From Bacillus massilinigeriensis (GTDB lineage: Bacteria; Bacillota; Bacilli; Bacillales; Cytobacillaceae), in contig NZ_LT630004.1 in assembly GCF_900111815.1 (NCBI RefSeq), positions 2,630,346-2,694,345 of the forward strand: a DNA stretch of 64,000 nucleotides, in the 5' to 3' direction. Below are positions 9,300-17,017 of this stretch, piece after piece. Both the position numbers and the translations under genes were made by a program. The first letter of the stretch is position 1, and the number at the start of each line of letters is the position of its first letter. The notes below the pieces were generated by a model, which had not been told where the DNA came from, made no database searches, and saw only the letters and a list, made by a program, of their open reading frames with translations.

Positions 9300-11198
9300 T
9301 TAATAATTTCCGCCCGTTCTCGATTGAATAAACAGCCGCGAAATAACTTGCGCATTGATTCGGGCCAAGCCGTTAGGTGTTAATTCTACAGTGTGCCAAG
9401 CGCCGCGTCTTACTTTGCCATCGCTGTCTTTAGCCAAAAAAGGGATCAAGTCGATATTATCACCACTGGTCGCCGTTCCTGGTACTGCCCTTCCGTCAAC
9501 TTTAATCGTTACTTGGCTAGGAAGCGTATCGTGCTCATACACGCCATACAACAAGTCATGCCCATGCCCGGGTATTTCAACATTGTGGCTATGTGCCGCT
9601 ATTGTAACGCTGTGACTGTGCGCTGGAAGGGTAACGCTATGGCTGTGGTTTGCAACCGTTACACTGTGGCTGTGTGGTGCTATTGTAACGCTGTGGTTGT
9701 GCCCTGGAATGGACAGCATGTGCAAGTGATAACCGTAGTTATCGTTAGGATCCCCGACCGAGTTTTCTGGAACGCCAGTCAGGATTTCCATAAATTTGGA
9801 TGTTGATGATGTCGCAGTAGTGCCTCCGCCGGCGCTGGATGAAACCGTTGTGCCTCCTCCACTGCTTGACGATACAACCGAGCCGCCGCCGCTACTTGAC
9901 GAAACCGTTGTGCCTCCGCCGCTTGAACTTGTCGCAGTCTTGGCCGCTGTACTTATAGCCGCCTTACTATATGCGCGGAAATTCGTCGTCTCGAACGTTA
10001 GTAGTAGCTGATTGACGCGCACCAAGTCGTCTGGAAGGTAAAAACGGATGACCGCGGGGTAATCGGCATCTGCGTTATCATTGTAAGAATATGCGAGCAA
10101 ATTCGTCGCTCCTTGCGAATAAACCTCATTGACTTCTTGACGCCTTTGTATATCTGCCGCCGTGCCGCCCATGTCTTCGGTTTTATTAGCGATGTCCAGT
10201 TCAATATCGTCAGGCGCTCCGGCTATATCGCCCTTCTTTTCGCTGACAATCCTCGCTTCAATAACGCCGAAATCCGGGTCGATTATGCGGACAACCTTTC
10301 CGACTTTCAATTGGTCAATGCTAACGCCAGTCAACACGGATAAGTCAACCGCCTTGACGCGATACGAGATTTTCGGCACGCTCCATTCTTTTAATAACGC
10401 CTGCGCGCTGGCCTTCATTTCCCCAGGTCTTGTATAGCGTCTGTCAACCCATACGTAAGGCAGCACGCCATACTTTTGAATAGATGTAGCGTCCTCGAGA
10501 TACGGAATGTCGCCGTTCACCTTTTCGATGGTCAATTGATTTACACCCTCGCCTGAACCTAACGGATAGATGCGATTGACAATGTTGGTTGGGTCGACGG
10601 TGCGCTCAATGATCGCTAGGTTCTTTCCATAGCGGAGTTCGCAAGTCGCTTCGCTTTCCGGCACGACTAGATTCAGCGTCCACGGGTATGACGTTGTGTC
10701 AAACGTCCATTGATAAGGAACGTCAAACGGCTCGGCGATGGAGAAGAGCGGCGCAAGCAGGCCGCTTTCGTTCTCCCAGCTGTACGAAAAATATCGCTTG
10801 AAGTCGCAATGCCCCAGGCGCCAATGTTTTACCGTTTGCTTTTCGAGCAAAAACTGTATAACCTCGGATGTCGGCAAGTTGGTCGTTTCATGATAGCGAA
10901 ACAGAACGTTATCCATTAACGTTGAAAGCACGTGATCGCATTCGTATAAAACTTCGTCCTCGCTCTCGTCTTTAGTCGTTTGTGACGGCGCTATGCGGTA
11001 TAAGCCGATATACTCGCCAGTCATGTCGTCTGTGACTTCGACAAAGTTAAGCGGCTTACATTCGGCGTTCTTCGGGTCGCTTAGCGGTAAACAAAAAGAA
11101 ACGCCCCAAATTTCGTTGAGACGTTTCTCGTAAGATATTTTATACGCGTTTTCGAGGATGACGACAGGCTGGCGCTGCTTGTTGAGTATCTTAATCAA
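9300..11198 (-). CDS. Phage tail-tip/endopeptidase-like protein with HxH needle repeats
   Basis: A 632-residue protein. Residues about 1-360 resemble the N-terminal part of phage minor structural/tail endopeptidase proteins (baseplate-hub fold, Tal/Prophage_tail type). After residue about 415 comes a Ser/Gly linker of four SSSGGG-type units, then seven HxH motifs, mostly spaced nine to ten residues apart (HLH, HNH, four HSH, HGH), then a C-terminal domain. In T4 gp37 HxH motifs bind iron in the needle-shaped receptor-binding tip, so a similar metal-bound trimeric needle is inferred. Start TTG at 11196-11198 with GAGGTG seven bases upstream, overlapping the previous gene by eight bases. It is the only clear tail gene in the element. 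Confidence 0.8.
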   Translation of the reverse strand: MIKILNKQRQPVVILENAYKISYEKRLNEIWGVSFCLPLSDPKNAECKPLNFVEVTDDMTGEYIGLYRIAPSQTTKDESEDEVLYECDHVLSTLMDNVLFRYHETTNLPTSEVIQFLLEKQTVKHWRLGHCDFKRYFSYSWENESGLLAPLFSIAEPFDVPYQWTFDTTSYPWTLNLVVPESEATCELRYGKNLAIIERTVDPTNIVNRIYPLGSGEGVNQLTIEKVNGDIPYLEDATSIQKYGVLPYVWVDRRYTRPGEMKASAQALLKEWSVPKISYRVKAVDLSVLTGVSIDQLKVGKVVRIIDPDFGVIEARIVSEKKGDIAGAPDDIELDIANKTEDMGGTAADIQRRQEVNEVYSQGATNLLAYSYNDNADADYPAVIRFYLPDDLVRVNQLLLTFETTNFRAYSKAAISTAAKTATSSSGGGTTVSSSSGGGSVVSSSSGGGTTVSSSAGGGTTATSSTSKFMEILTGVPENSVGDPNDNYGYHLHMLSIPGHNHSVTIAPHSHSVTVANHSHSVTLPAHSHSVTIAAHSHNVEIPGHGHDLLYGVYEHDTLPSQVTIKVDGRAVPGTATSGDNIDLIPFLAKDSDGKVRRGAWHTVELTPNGLARINAQVISRLFIQSRTGGNY

Positions 11199-11427
11199 GG
11201 CGCCGCACCTCGATATTTCTCGGCTTGTTTCGCATGGCTGTTTTGCTAAGCGTTGCCAGGTCGTCGGTGTAGACCGTTGCTGGCTTGCCGCTTAGATGCC
11301 GATATACCCGGCACCTTGCCTCGTGCTTGTTAGCGGCGCGAAATTCTGTAACGTTTCCATCCTGGTCGGTTAGCTTGGCGATAGCATAGCGAAATCTCCG
11401 CGCCAAGAATGTTAGCGTGTATATCAT
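11191..11427 (-). CDS. Hypothetical basic protein of the element
   Basis: A 78-residue, Arg/Lys-rich protein of unknown function. AAGGAGGG precedes the ATG at 11427. Its end overlaps the start of the tail-tip-like gene by eight bases, so the two are probably translationally coupled. It may be a small partner of the tail protein, but there is no motif to show that. Confidence 0.7.
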   Translation of the reverse strand: MIYTLTFLARRFRYAIAKLTDQDGNVTEFRAANKHEARCRVYRHLSGKPATVYTDDLATLSKTAMRNKPRNIEVRRLD

Positions 11428-11484
11428 TCCAATTCCCTCCTTAAAATAAAAAGGAGCCGCCGGTTATGGCAGCTCGAATAGTCG

Positions 11485-11811
11485 TTACGCAAATGCCAAG
11501 TTTGCGATAAGGTCTTTTTCCAAGGTGTATTTGTCGATATAGAACTGTTTAAGCGCTGCGGTAAGCGTATAGCCGGCCGGAAGCTTAACCGTTACGACAG
11601 CACCAGTCTGCCCGTTGTGTATCATTGATTCGATTAAGCGTTTCATTGCTGCGTCAATTTCGTCCGCAAGGATGCCGTCACGGTGCAAGCCGGTTTCTAG
11701 CGATTGATTGAAGCCCGCGCGTGTGATGGTCGAATTAAATGCGTTTCCTGCTGACCGGAAGTCGCTCTTTGGATATGTCGTTTTTCGGATTTGAATTGTC
11801 GTGTTCATCAT
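11485..11811 (-). CDS. Hypothetical protein of the element
   Basis: A 107- or 108-residue protein (two consecutive ATG codons; GGGGGA upstream). It contains a conserved-looking segment KLPAGYTLTAALKQFYIDKY but no family was recognised. Expressed in the leftward late operon, between the 241-residue protein and the basic 78-residue protein. The 133-base gap on its upstream side holds a short TTGGC/GCCAA hairpin and a possible 16-codon reading frame starting next to the previous stop. Confidence 0.65.
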   Translation of the reverse strand: MMNTTIQIRKTTYPKSDFRSAGNAFNSTITRAGFNQSLETGLHRDGILADEIDAAMKRLIESMIHNGQTGAVVTVKLPAGYTLTAALKQFYIDKYTLEKDLIANLAFA

Positions 11812-11944
11812 TAAATCCCCCTAGTATCTTCGTTAATTTGTTTAACTTCTAAAAATTGTTTGGCTTAAAGCCAATTTATTGGTCGTATGGCTAACATCTG
11901 CGGTGAATTTCTGCGTAAACCATCAAGCGCTTCATCGCCATCGC

Positions 11945-12670
11945 CTACCACTTCCTAACTACTCTAACCGTGTTATAATCCACGGCAACGGTATTCGGCA
12001 ACGATTCCGCAGCCTTGACACCTAGTAAGTCCATATTGCGGATGTCTTGAAGTTCGGAATAAATCCCGGATAGACGAGGCTTCGGGTTCCTTTCCGTCCA
12101 TAAAGCCGCTTCAATCTTACGCTCTAAATCAGCGGTAACCCTTCCGATTTGGCTCTGCATCGCAATCTTCTGCGAATCGGTCAGCCGACTTAGTTCCGCT
12201 TGCATGTTACCGATTACTTCCCGGATAGCATCGGCGCCGACCGCCTGCGCAATCTGCATAGCGTAACGTCCGACCGCTTGCTCGGCGGTTGCTCTATCGC
12301 GCTCGGATACCGGAATATACGCCTGCGCCGCTTTTGTTTTCGCGCTTTCGATTGCTTGCTTGCGGAACTCCTTCCAATCGGCTTCAGCGGCGAGACTTTC
12401 CGCCTCGAATTCCTCGCGAATTTTCTTTAATTCATAATCTCTGACCTCCGGAATTTTCAAGTACGGGTTATCGGAATTTTTTATCGCTTCTTCGGCTTTC
12501 TTGAATTTATTGAATGCCGCTTTTGCGCGTTGGTGGTGCTGGTCATATTCTCCTAGCGATACCTCGACCGCTTGACCGCTGGCTTTTAATTGCTCGGCTG
12601 CCACGCCGTCAATATCAACGATAGTGTGCTGGTTATGGTTTTCATACGGTTTAAATAGGAATAGATTCAT
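11945..12670 (-). CDS. Hypothetical helical protein of the element
   Basis: A 241-residue protein, strongly helical and charged in the middle (about residues 50-125 Ala/Lys/Glu-rich), with no recognised family. The start is the ATG at 12668-12670 with GGAGGTAATAA upstream; translation from an earlier in-frame start at 12685 would run into the preceding gene. It directly follows the scaffold-like gene (stop at 12676), so the pair may form a particle-assembly module. That role is inferred from position only. Confidence 0.7.
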   Translation of the reverse strand: MNLFLFKPYENHNQHTIVDIDGVAAEQLKASGQAVEVSLGEYDQHHQRAKAAFNKFKKAEEAIKNSDNPYLKIPEVRDYELKKIREEFEAESLAAEADWKEFRKQAIESAKTKAAQAYIPVSERDRATAEQAVGRYAMQIAQAVGADAIREVIGNMQAELSRLTDSQKIAMQSQIGRVTADLERKIEAALWTERNPKPRLSGIYSELQDIRNMDLLGVKAAESLPNTVAVDYNTVRVVRKW

Positions 12671-12675
12671 AGTTA

Positions 12676-13083
12676 TTACCTCCAAGGATTCCAGATAGAT
12701 TTTTTTTGCTTGCCGTGATGATAAGGGTCTACGCCCTTTGAATGGCCTTTTGGCTTAACGTCCTGTTTCAAATTCTCTATACTTGCGGCGATCTCTTCGT
12801 CAGTTGAGCCTGTTACAAACTGATAATATTTTGTTGATTGCTCGATACTGTAACCGGCAAGAACTAGCGCATTCTGCTTTTTCATCGTATCTATCTTCTT
12901 TAACAGCTCTGCCTCTTCCGCTCTTGATTCTTCAAGTTTTGCTTTGTAGTCGATTTCACCCTCATTTGGTGGTACTTCCTCTTTGGCTAGGCTTCTTTCT
13001 TCTTGAATTTTCTTTCGCTCTCTTTCAAGGCTTTCAGCAATAATCTTGTTGAGTTCCTCTTGAGTAAACAACTTTTCTCCCAT
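12676..13083 (-). CDS. Phage scaffold-like coiled-coil protein
   Basis: A 135-residue, highly charged, helical protein. Its N-terminus FTQEELNKIIAESLERE is like phage capsid-scaffold proteins (DUF4355/Gp20 type), which usually sit next to the major capsid gene. Here no capsid gene is nearby. In some satellites, such as the staphylococcal SaPIs, a scaffold homologue redirects helper capsids to a smaller size, so the same role is possible here. AAGGGGA lies upstream of the ATG at 13083. The C-terminus is basic (HHGKQKKSIWNPWR), as expected for a scaffold that binds capsid protein. Confidence 0.6.
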   Translation of the reverse strand: MGEKLFTQEELNKIIAESLERERKKIQEERSLAKEEVPPNEGEIDYKAKLEESRAEEAELLKKIDTMKKQNALVLAGYSIEQSTKYYQFVTGSTDEEIAASIENLKQDVKPKGHSKGVDPYHHGKQKKSIWNPWR

Positions 13084-13105
13084 TTTTCATCCGTCCCCTT
13101 TTCGT

Positions 13106-13474
13106 TTATATTTTCGCTATGATACTTTCCTTGCGTTCTAATGCGTCTATTGCAAGCTTCCGGCAATCAAAACTAATACCGGCAACATGACTTACGGTTA
13201 CTTTTTTTTCCAAAACTTCAAGCGGACGGGTAAACTGACCGGCGCGCTTGAAGTTTTGTAGCTTTGATCGGAAGCGAACGACATTTGAATCGGCTTCCTG
13301 AAGCAACTCGGGCATCGCCGCTTTTAAGCATTCGTTTAAAGATTGAAACTTGCCAGCCGGATAATATAGCGACGCCACTTTGACCAGCGTAAATTCTGGA
13401 TGGTCGAGCAGGCGAAACTCCGCTCCCACTCCGTATTGGTCATCGAGCGATAAAACTACCATGTCGATTCGCAT
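13106..13474 (-). CDS. Hypothetical protein of the element
   Basis: A 122-residue soluble protein without recognised motif. It starts one base after the stop of the upstream 60-residue gene (13476), so the two are coupled. GGCGGTG is upstream of the ATG at 13474. Part of the leftward operon before the scaffold-like gene. Confidence 0.65.
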   Translation of the reverse strand: MRIDMVVLSLDDQYGVGAEFRLLDHPEFTLVKVASLYYPAGKFQSLNECLKAAMPELLQEADSNVVRFRSKLQNFKRAGQFTRPLEVLEKKVTVSHVAGISFDCRKLAIDALERKESIIAKI

Positions 13475-13475
13475 C

Positions 13476-13658
13476 TTACACCGCCTTTCTTTTCGGCTTC
13501 CACTTGCTATCCATTACAAGGCGGGGCAGTAGCTGCTCGATTCTGCGATCCGATAAATGGCAGCTGTAGAGGAATTGGCGTTGCTGGCCGTTTTCCTCGA
13601 CGTCAACTATGACCGGCAGATTCCCGCGCCGAGTAATTTGAAACTGATACGCAGGCAT
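13476..13658 (-). CDS. Hypothetical small basic protein of the element
   Basis: A 60-residue protein with a basic C-terminus (SKWKPKRKAV). No family recognised. GGGAGGTG precedes the ATG at 13658. Upstream lies a 135-base gap (13659-13793) holding the arms TAGGCGT and ACGCCTA, which could form a long weak hairpin. Confidence 0.6.
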   Translation of the reverse strand: MPAYQFQITRRGNLPVIVDVEENGQQRQFLYSCHLSDRRIEQLLPRLVMDSKWKPKRKAV

Positions 13659-13793
13659 TTTCCGACACCTCCCTATAAAATGTGTGTAACGAGCAGATTT
13701 TTGTTGATTTCGCCTTGTTTTAGGCGTCTTAAAACGTTCCGAATACTATCGCAAGGGTCAAAGCTTAAAAGCCCTTAAAACGCCTAATTTTCG

Positions 13794-14000
13794 TTATAAT
13801 CTGCAATCAAACATTCGCTCGGCTGGGCGCCTTTGTTCGATTGGAATTCGGAACTGGACACCGATTAGCCGACCGTTTTTAAAATAGTCCGCCATTATCG
13901 GCCAGTCAGATTTATAACGTTTGATTCTTCGTATTAGGTTGCGGTCTTCTGTGTAGCCGCCAAGCCAGCCCGTTTCCATTCTCCAAAGGTCGTTCTTCAC
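13794..14000 (-). CDS. Hypothetical small protein of the element
   Basis: A 68-residue protein with a Trp/Tyr-rich N-terminus and basic character; no family recognised. It begins with GTG overlapping the HNH gene stop by four bases (GTGA), so it is translated together with the HNH protein and could act with it. Confidence 0.6.
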   Translation of the reverse strand: MKNDLWRMETGWLGGYTEDRNLIRRIKRYKSDWPIMADYFKNGRLIGVQFRIPIEQRRPAERMFDCRL

Positions 14001-14506
14001 GTTGTAAAATCCTCGAGAACTTCCTCGATGGTTACGCCGCGACGACCTGCCATCTTTTGAATGACATCGACCACTTCGTCATACTCTCGCCATTGCAGTA
14101 AGCCCTTGCTACTTTTGCTTAAATTGCATGGCTTACATGAAACACAAATGTTAGAAAGCGTATTGGGGCCATTTTTCGCCAAACTCACGATATGTTCCAT
14201 TTGATAATCATCCGTTACTTTGCCACAGTAGCTACATTCACCGTCTGCCATTGCAAATGTGAAAATAACATCCATTAGCGTTAAATCGTCTTTAACCTTA
14301 TAGCCGTTGCGCTTGATTGTCTTGCGGCTAGTTGCGAGAGCCTGGGCAGCTTTGCCTCGAAGCGTTTTACCGTAGCGACTCATTCGGTCTCTTGCGGTTT
14401 CTCGTTCACAGGAAATACAATAATAACGACTTTCAGTATAAAATTCCGCTGGCTCTTTTTCCTGCTCGCAACGTGTACAAGTGCGTTTCTCGATTTTCTC
14501 TTTCAC
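13997..14506 (-). CDS. HNH endonuclease
   Basis: A 169-residue protein. The N-terminus has a CxxC...CxxC zinc site (CTRC and CISC). The C-terminal half is an HNH nuclease: CSYC near residue 91, MEHIVSLAKNGPNT with the catalytic histidine near 107, and CKPCNLSKSS. HNH proteins near phage packaging genes help terminases cut DNA; here no large terminase is present, so it could assist a helper phage terminase or act as a homing or defence nuclease. Start GTG at 14504-14506 with AAAGGAG ten bases upstream. Confidence 0.88.
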   Translation of the reverse strand: MKEKIEKRTCTRCEQEKEPAEFYTESRYYCISCERETARDRMSRYGKTLRGKAAQALATSRKTIKRNGYKVKDDLTLMDVIFTFAMADGECSYCGKVTDDYQMEHIVSLAKNGPNTLSNICVSCKPCNLSKSSKGLLQWREYDEVVDVIQKMAGRRGVTIEEVLEDFTT

Positions 14507-14547
14507 TTGACATCCACTCCTTTTGACAGTAAAATAAAATGGGTTAT

Positions 14548-14757
14548 CTATAACTTAAATTTTTCATAAAAAGAAAAAAAGTCTGGCGGCAACTCGTTTT
14601 CAATACGAAGCATTTTTGCTCGCACATAGTCAGACATTTCCCTTTGATCGTTTTCAATGGCGCAAATGGTCGAAGCAGCAACCCCGATTCTCTTTGAAAA
14701 CTTATCCATTGATTCGCCCAAATAGTATCTAATTGCCCTCGATTTCATTCCGTTCAT
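14548..14757 (-). CDS. XRE-family helix-turn-helix protein
   Basis: A 69-residue protein with a Cro/C1-type helix-turn-helix (ESMDKFSKRIGVAASTICAI), probably a DNA-binding regulator of the element. The start is the ATG at 14755-14757 after AAAGGAGGGAG; a longer frame from 14868 would read through the 33-bp leader repeat and has no good ribosome site. The same leader repeat stands before the other small XRE gene (16155-16361), suggesting that both are controlled in the same way. Confidence 0.75.
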   Translation of the reverse strand: MNGMKSRAIRYYLGESMDKFSKRIGVAASTICAIENDQREMSDYVRAKMLRIENELPPDFFSFYEKFKL

Positions 14758-14815
14758 GTCGTTTCTCCCTCCTTTATTCCGTTTGTCCCCTAAAAAATAC
14801 CAGCCTGTCAAGGCC

Positions 14816-14848
14816 TTCCTACTAATACCTTTTTGTCGCCAGTTAAAA
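14816..14848 (-). repeat. 33-bp leader repeat, copy 1
   Basis: Identical to 16446-16478. On the minus strand it reads TTTTAACTGGCGACAAAAAG and then GTATTAGTAGGAA. It is followed by a short hairpin (GCC...GGC) and a T6 run, and then by the XRE gene at 14757. It overlaps the end of the 14843-15358 gene by six bases. Confidence 0.85.
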
Positions 14849-15358
14849 TAAATCTCTATCGTCGCCATGATAGTCTACATGTTTGTTAGATTTCTTTCGA
14901 TTACCATCGCCCATTTGATTCCGACTTGTTTCTACGTAATCCATTAACGCTATACCTGAAGGTCTTTCAAATTTCCATCCAATCTTAATCATCGAATATT
15001 CATGAATCCAAAACGGGTACTCTAACCACCAGATATAGTCGTCCATTAATTTGTGCTTTTTAGGCTTCGTATCCAACAAAGCAGCATCCGCCCGTTGTTG
15101 ACGTTTTTGCAGCGATTTAATACCGGTTTTACATTCATCAGAACATGTCCGCTTTGTATTGCGTAAACTATTATCTCTCCAATAATAGCCGCAATGCCCA
15201 CACCGTTTCACGCGTTTATCGGACGGATCATGTAACTCACCTCGAAGTAATGCAGGCGCTAATACCGCAGCTTCCTCTCGCTTGAATCCGGCCAAGAATT
15301 CAGCGGCAAATTCGACGGCTCCGGCTCCGGGGTTTCTGTACCTCGTTTTATCTGTCAT
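14843..15358 (-). CDS. Hypothetical zinc-finger protein of the element
   Basis: A 171-residue protein with a central zinc site CGHCGYYWRDNSLR...CSDEC (two Cys pairs about 17 residues apart) and an aromatic segment YIWWLEYPFWIHEY. The start is the ATG at 15356-15358 with GGGAGCG upstream rather than the earlier one at 15373. It follows the iteron region and the replication gene, so a role in replication or regulation is possible. Family not recognised. Confidence 0.65.
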   Translation of the reverse strand: MTDKTRYRNPGAGAVEFAAEFLAGFKREEAAVLAPALLRGELHDPSDKRVKRCGHCGYYWRDNSLRNTKRTCSDECKTGIKSLQKRQQRADAALLDTKPKKHKLMDDYIWWLEYPFWIHEYSMIKIGWKFERPSGIALMDYVETSRNQMGDGNRKKSNKHVDYHGDDRDLF

Positions 15359-15385
15359 TTGAATCGCTCCCATGTTTTAAATACC

Positions 15386-15603
15386 CTACCCCTCAAAATG
15401 ATGGGTAGCTGTCTTTTTATTTTGTTATTAAGTTCTTTGACCAACAAAGGTATATAAGCAATTAACGTTGTAGCGACTTATGCAATAAGGCGCAATGTAT
15501 CTTTTTATCGGTATATTTATTTCGGTATATTTCTTTAACCCATCAAAACGACGTGTAGATACCCCTCAAAATGATGAGTATATACCCCTCAAAATGATGA
15601 GTA
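15386..15603. other. Iteron cluster, candidate replication origin
   Basis: Three near-identical dyad repeats (TACCCCTCAAAATGATGAGT) lie at 15386-15408, 15560-15580 and 15583-15603, the last two exactly 23 bases apart, and a degenerate fourth lies at 15536-15558. Each is an imperfect palindrome TAC-N-C-N-TCA...TGA-N-G-N-GTA. Between the first and the rest is an AT-rich stretch of about 125 bases. The cluster starts five bases after the stop of the winged-helix replication-type gene, the usual place for an initiator binding region. Confidence 0.65.
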
Positions 15604-15607
15604 GGAA

Positions 15608-16138
15608 CTAAAGCCATCCGTCTAAATCTAATTCTCGACAGTCATCTTCAGGCGGTGCTATAATCTCAATAGATACTTTTTCTTCAGCCTTGACGTTTGC
15701 AGCGTCAGGTTTTTTATTTTTCAGACGTGCTTTACTGGTTTCCTCGCGTGATTTAATATAATCCCGCCGTTTTTCGTAATGCTCCTCGACTTCTGGAAAC
15801 TTCGCAATCAATTCCTCGATAGTTGCTACTGGCTTTTTGATGAAATAAACGTTGTTTTGCGCCACACTTGAACGCTTTTTCTCGATTAAATCTAACTGAA
15901 TAAGAACTTTAATGCAACGTTCCACAGTCGCTTCACCCAAGCCGGAGTCAGCGGAAAGTTGCCATAGAGTAGGGAACGCATAACCGTAGTTCGGATTCCA
16001 ATAGTCAAACAGTAATTCATAAATTAGCCTTACATTTCCGTTAAACTTGGGGTGCTGCGTATAAACTCGTTTTAAGCTCGTTAATCCTGGCGAATAATAC
16101 TCTTCAATTTTAAAAGGATATTTTTTATCTGCTCCCAT
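15608..16138 (-). CDS. Winged-helix replication-initiator-type protein
   Basis: A 176-residue protein with a winged-helix domain (about residues 25-100; PTLWQLSADSGLGEATVERCIKVLIQLDLIEKK region), the type found in phage and plasmid replication proteins, followed by a charged helical part. ATG at 16136-16138 with GGAGGG seven bases upstream is preferred to in-frame starts further up at 16204. Iterons directly downstream support a role as the origin-binding initiator of the element; loader or helicase functions would then come from the host or a helper. Confidence 0.6.
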   Translation of the reverse strand: MGADKKYPFKIEEYYSPGLTSLKRVYTQHPKFNGNVRLIYELLFDYWNPNYGYAFPTLWQLSADSGLGEATVERCIKVLIQLDLIEKKRSSVAQNNVYFIKKPVATIEELIAKFPEVEEHYEKRRDYIKSREETSKARLKNKKPDAANVKAEEKVSIEIIAPPEDDCRELDLDGWL

Positions 16139-16154
16139 ATTTGAACCCTCCATT

Positions 16155-16361
16155 TTATTTTTCTTCCAAAAACGATTGGCAACGGTCAACATATTCTGCG
16201 CCAAACGACTCTCGGAATCTTTTATTCACACGATCACTAATATTTTTCTTGTTTCTTTCAATCAAACAGACTAGCGTTTTGCTGATTCCTAACAGATTCG
16301 CAACCTCCTGCTGCGTCAAACCTTGTGATTGCCTGATAAACTTAAATAATTTTGCGTTCAT
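16155..16361 (-). CDS. XRE-family helix-turn-helix regulator
   Basis: A 68-residue protein with a helix-turn-helix (GLTQQEVANLLGISKTLVCL). AGGAGG precedes the ATG at 16361. It lies directly upstream of the replication gene and has its own promoter (16374-16402). It may time replication gene expression, in the way of a Cro-like switch. The 33-bp leader repeat and a terminator-like hairpin lie upstream. Confidence 0.8.
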   Translation of the reverse strand: MNAKLFKFIRQSQGLTQQEVANLLGISKTLVCLIERNKKNISDRVNKRFRESFGAEYVDRCQSFLEEK

Positions 16362-16373
16362 TTTTGTCCTCCT

Positions 16374-16402
16374 ATTTAAACTTTGTTTACTCCCACTGTA
16401 AA
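16374..16402 (-). promoter_or_regulatory. Candidate promoter of the XRE-replication gene pair
   Basis: TTTACA and TTAAAT on the minus strand, 17 bases apart, 13 bases before the XRE start codon. Prediction only. Confidence 0.45.
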
Positions 16403-16443
16403 AAATAAGAGAACACTGAACCCGTGGGAGCGGGCAGTTTCAG
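16400..16443 (-). terminator. Terminator-like hairpin before the XRE gene
   Basis: Minus-strand stem CTGAA..CCCG / CGGG..TTCAG followed by TCTTATTTTTT. It lies just after the second copy of the 33-bp repeat and before the promoter at 16374-16402, so it could end the upstream operon or serve as an attenuator governed by the repeat. Confidence 0.5.
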
Positions 16444-16445
16444 CG

Positions 16446-16478
16446 TTCCTACTAATACCTTTTTGTCGCCAGTTAAAA
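16446..16478 (-). repeat. 33-bp leader repeat, copy 2
   Basis: Identical to 14816-14848. Followed on the minus strand by a hairpin plus T-rich tract and then an XRE gene, as for copy 1. The flanking sequences outside the 33 bases differ, so the repeat itself is the conserved unit. Confidence 0.85.
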
Positions 16479-16563
16479 ATCCCCGCTTAAATTAATACCA
16501 CCGAAATAGCAAAACTGCGCAGTAAAAATTAATCTATACATTCCGTATGACGCATGACCTCTC

Positions 16564-16622
16564 GTTTTACATCACTTTTTCGGGCATAAAACGCTATTTG
16601 TAACGAAAATGTAATGTAAAAC
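16564..16622. repeat. Inverted repeat with 12-base arms
   Basis: GTTTTACATCAC at 16564-16575 faces GTAATGTAAAAC at 16611-16622 with one mismatch. It lies between the 121-residue gene and the 33-bp repeat. It could be a regulator site or RNA structure; nothing more is visible in 16479-16650. Confidence 0.5.
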
Positions 16623-16650
16623 CGCCATCCAACCGGACAGCGGCATTCAT

Positions 16651-17016
16651 TTACGCCTCGAGCGCCATTAGCACCTCGCCAATATCGCCACTTACATTTA
16701 ATTGACCGCGGATTTCAGCGCTTTTGCGCATCGCCTTTTCGTGCTGATCCTCGACCGTCTCCATTTGTTGACGCAGCATGTGATAAACCGGACTCAATCG
16801 CGCCAGTTCATCCTTTACAATGCGGCGGGATTGCAACGTTTCTTTTAACTTAAGCGCGTAGTCATGGCCAGATATGGCGTCAATGTCGTTCTTTTCAATG
16901 TCGTGGTATATTGCCGATACTTTGCGATCAAGAAGCGACTGCAGACCGTTCAAGCGGTTATAGTACGCTTTTACTTCCTCACTAAGCGAAACAAGTTGCG
17001 AAAAATAGTCGTGCAT
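16651..17016 (-). CDS. Hypothetical helical protein of the element
   Basis: A 121-residue, mostly helical protein with heptad-like spacing (possible coiled coil, residues 5-95). No family recognised. GGAGG precedes the ATG at 17014-17016, which follows the stop of the previous gene by one base. Early leftward operon of the element. Confidence 0.65.
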   Translation of the reverse strand: MHDYFSQLVSLSEEVKAYYNRLNGLQSLLDRKVSAIYHDIEKNDIDAISGHDYALKLKETLQSRRIVKDELARLSPVYHMLRQQMETVEDQHEKAMRKSAEIRGQLNVSGDIGEVLMALEA

Positions 17017-17017
17017 C

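Noticed and set aside
14548..14868. 106-residue version of the XRE protein
   Set aside because: The first 37 codons would be read from the 33-bp leader and hairpin and lack a ribosome site; the ATG at 14757 has AAAGGAGGGAG.
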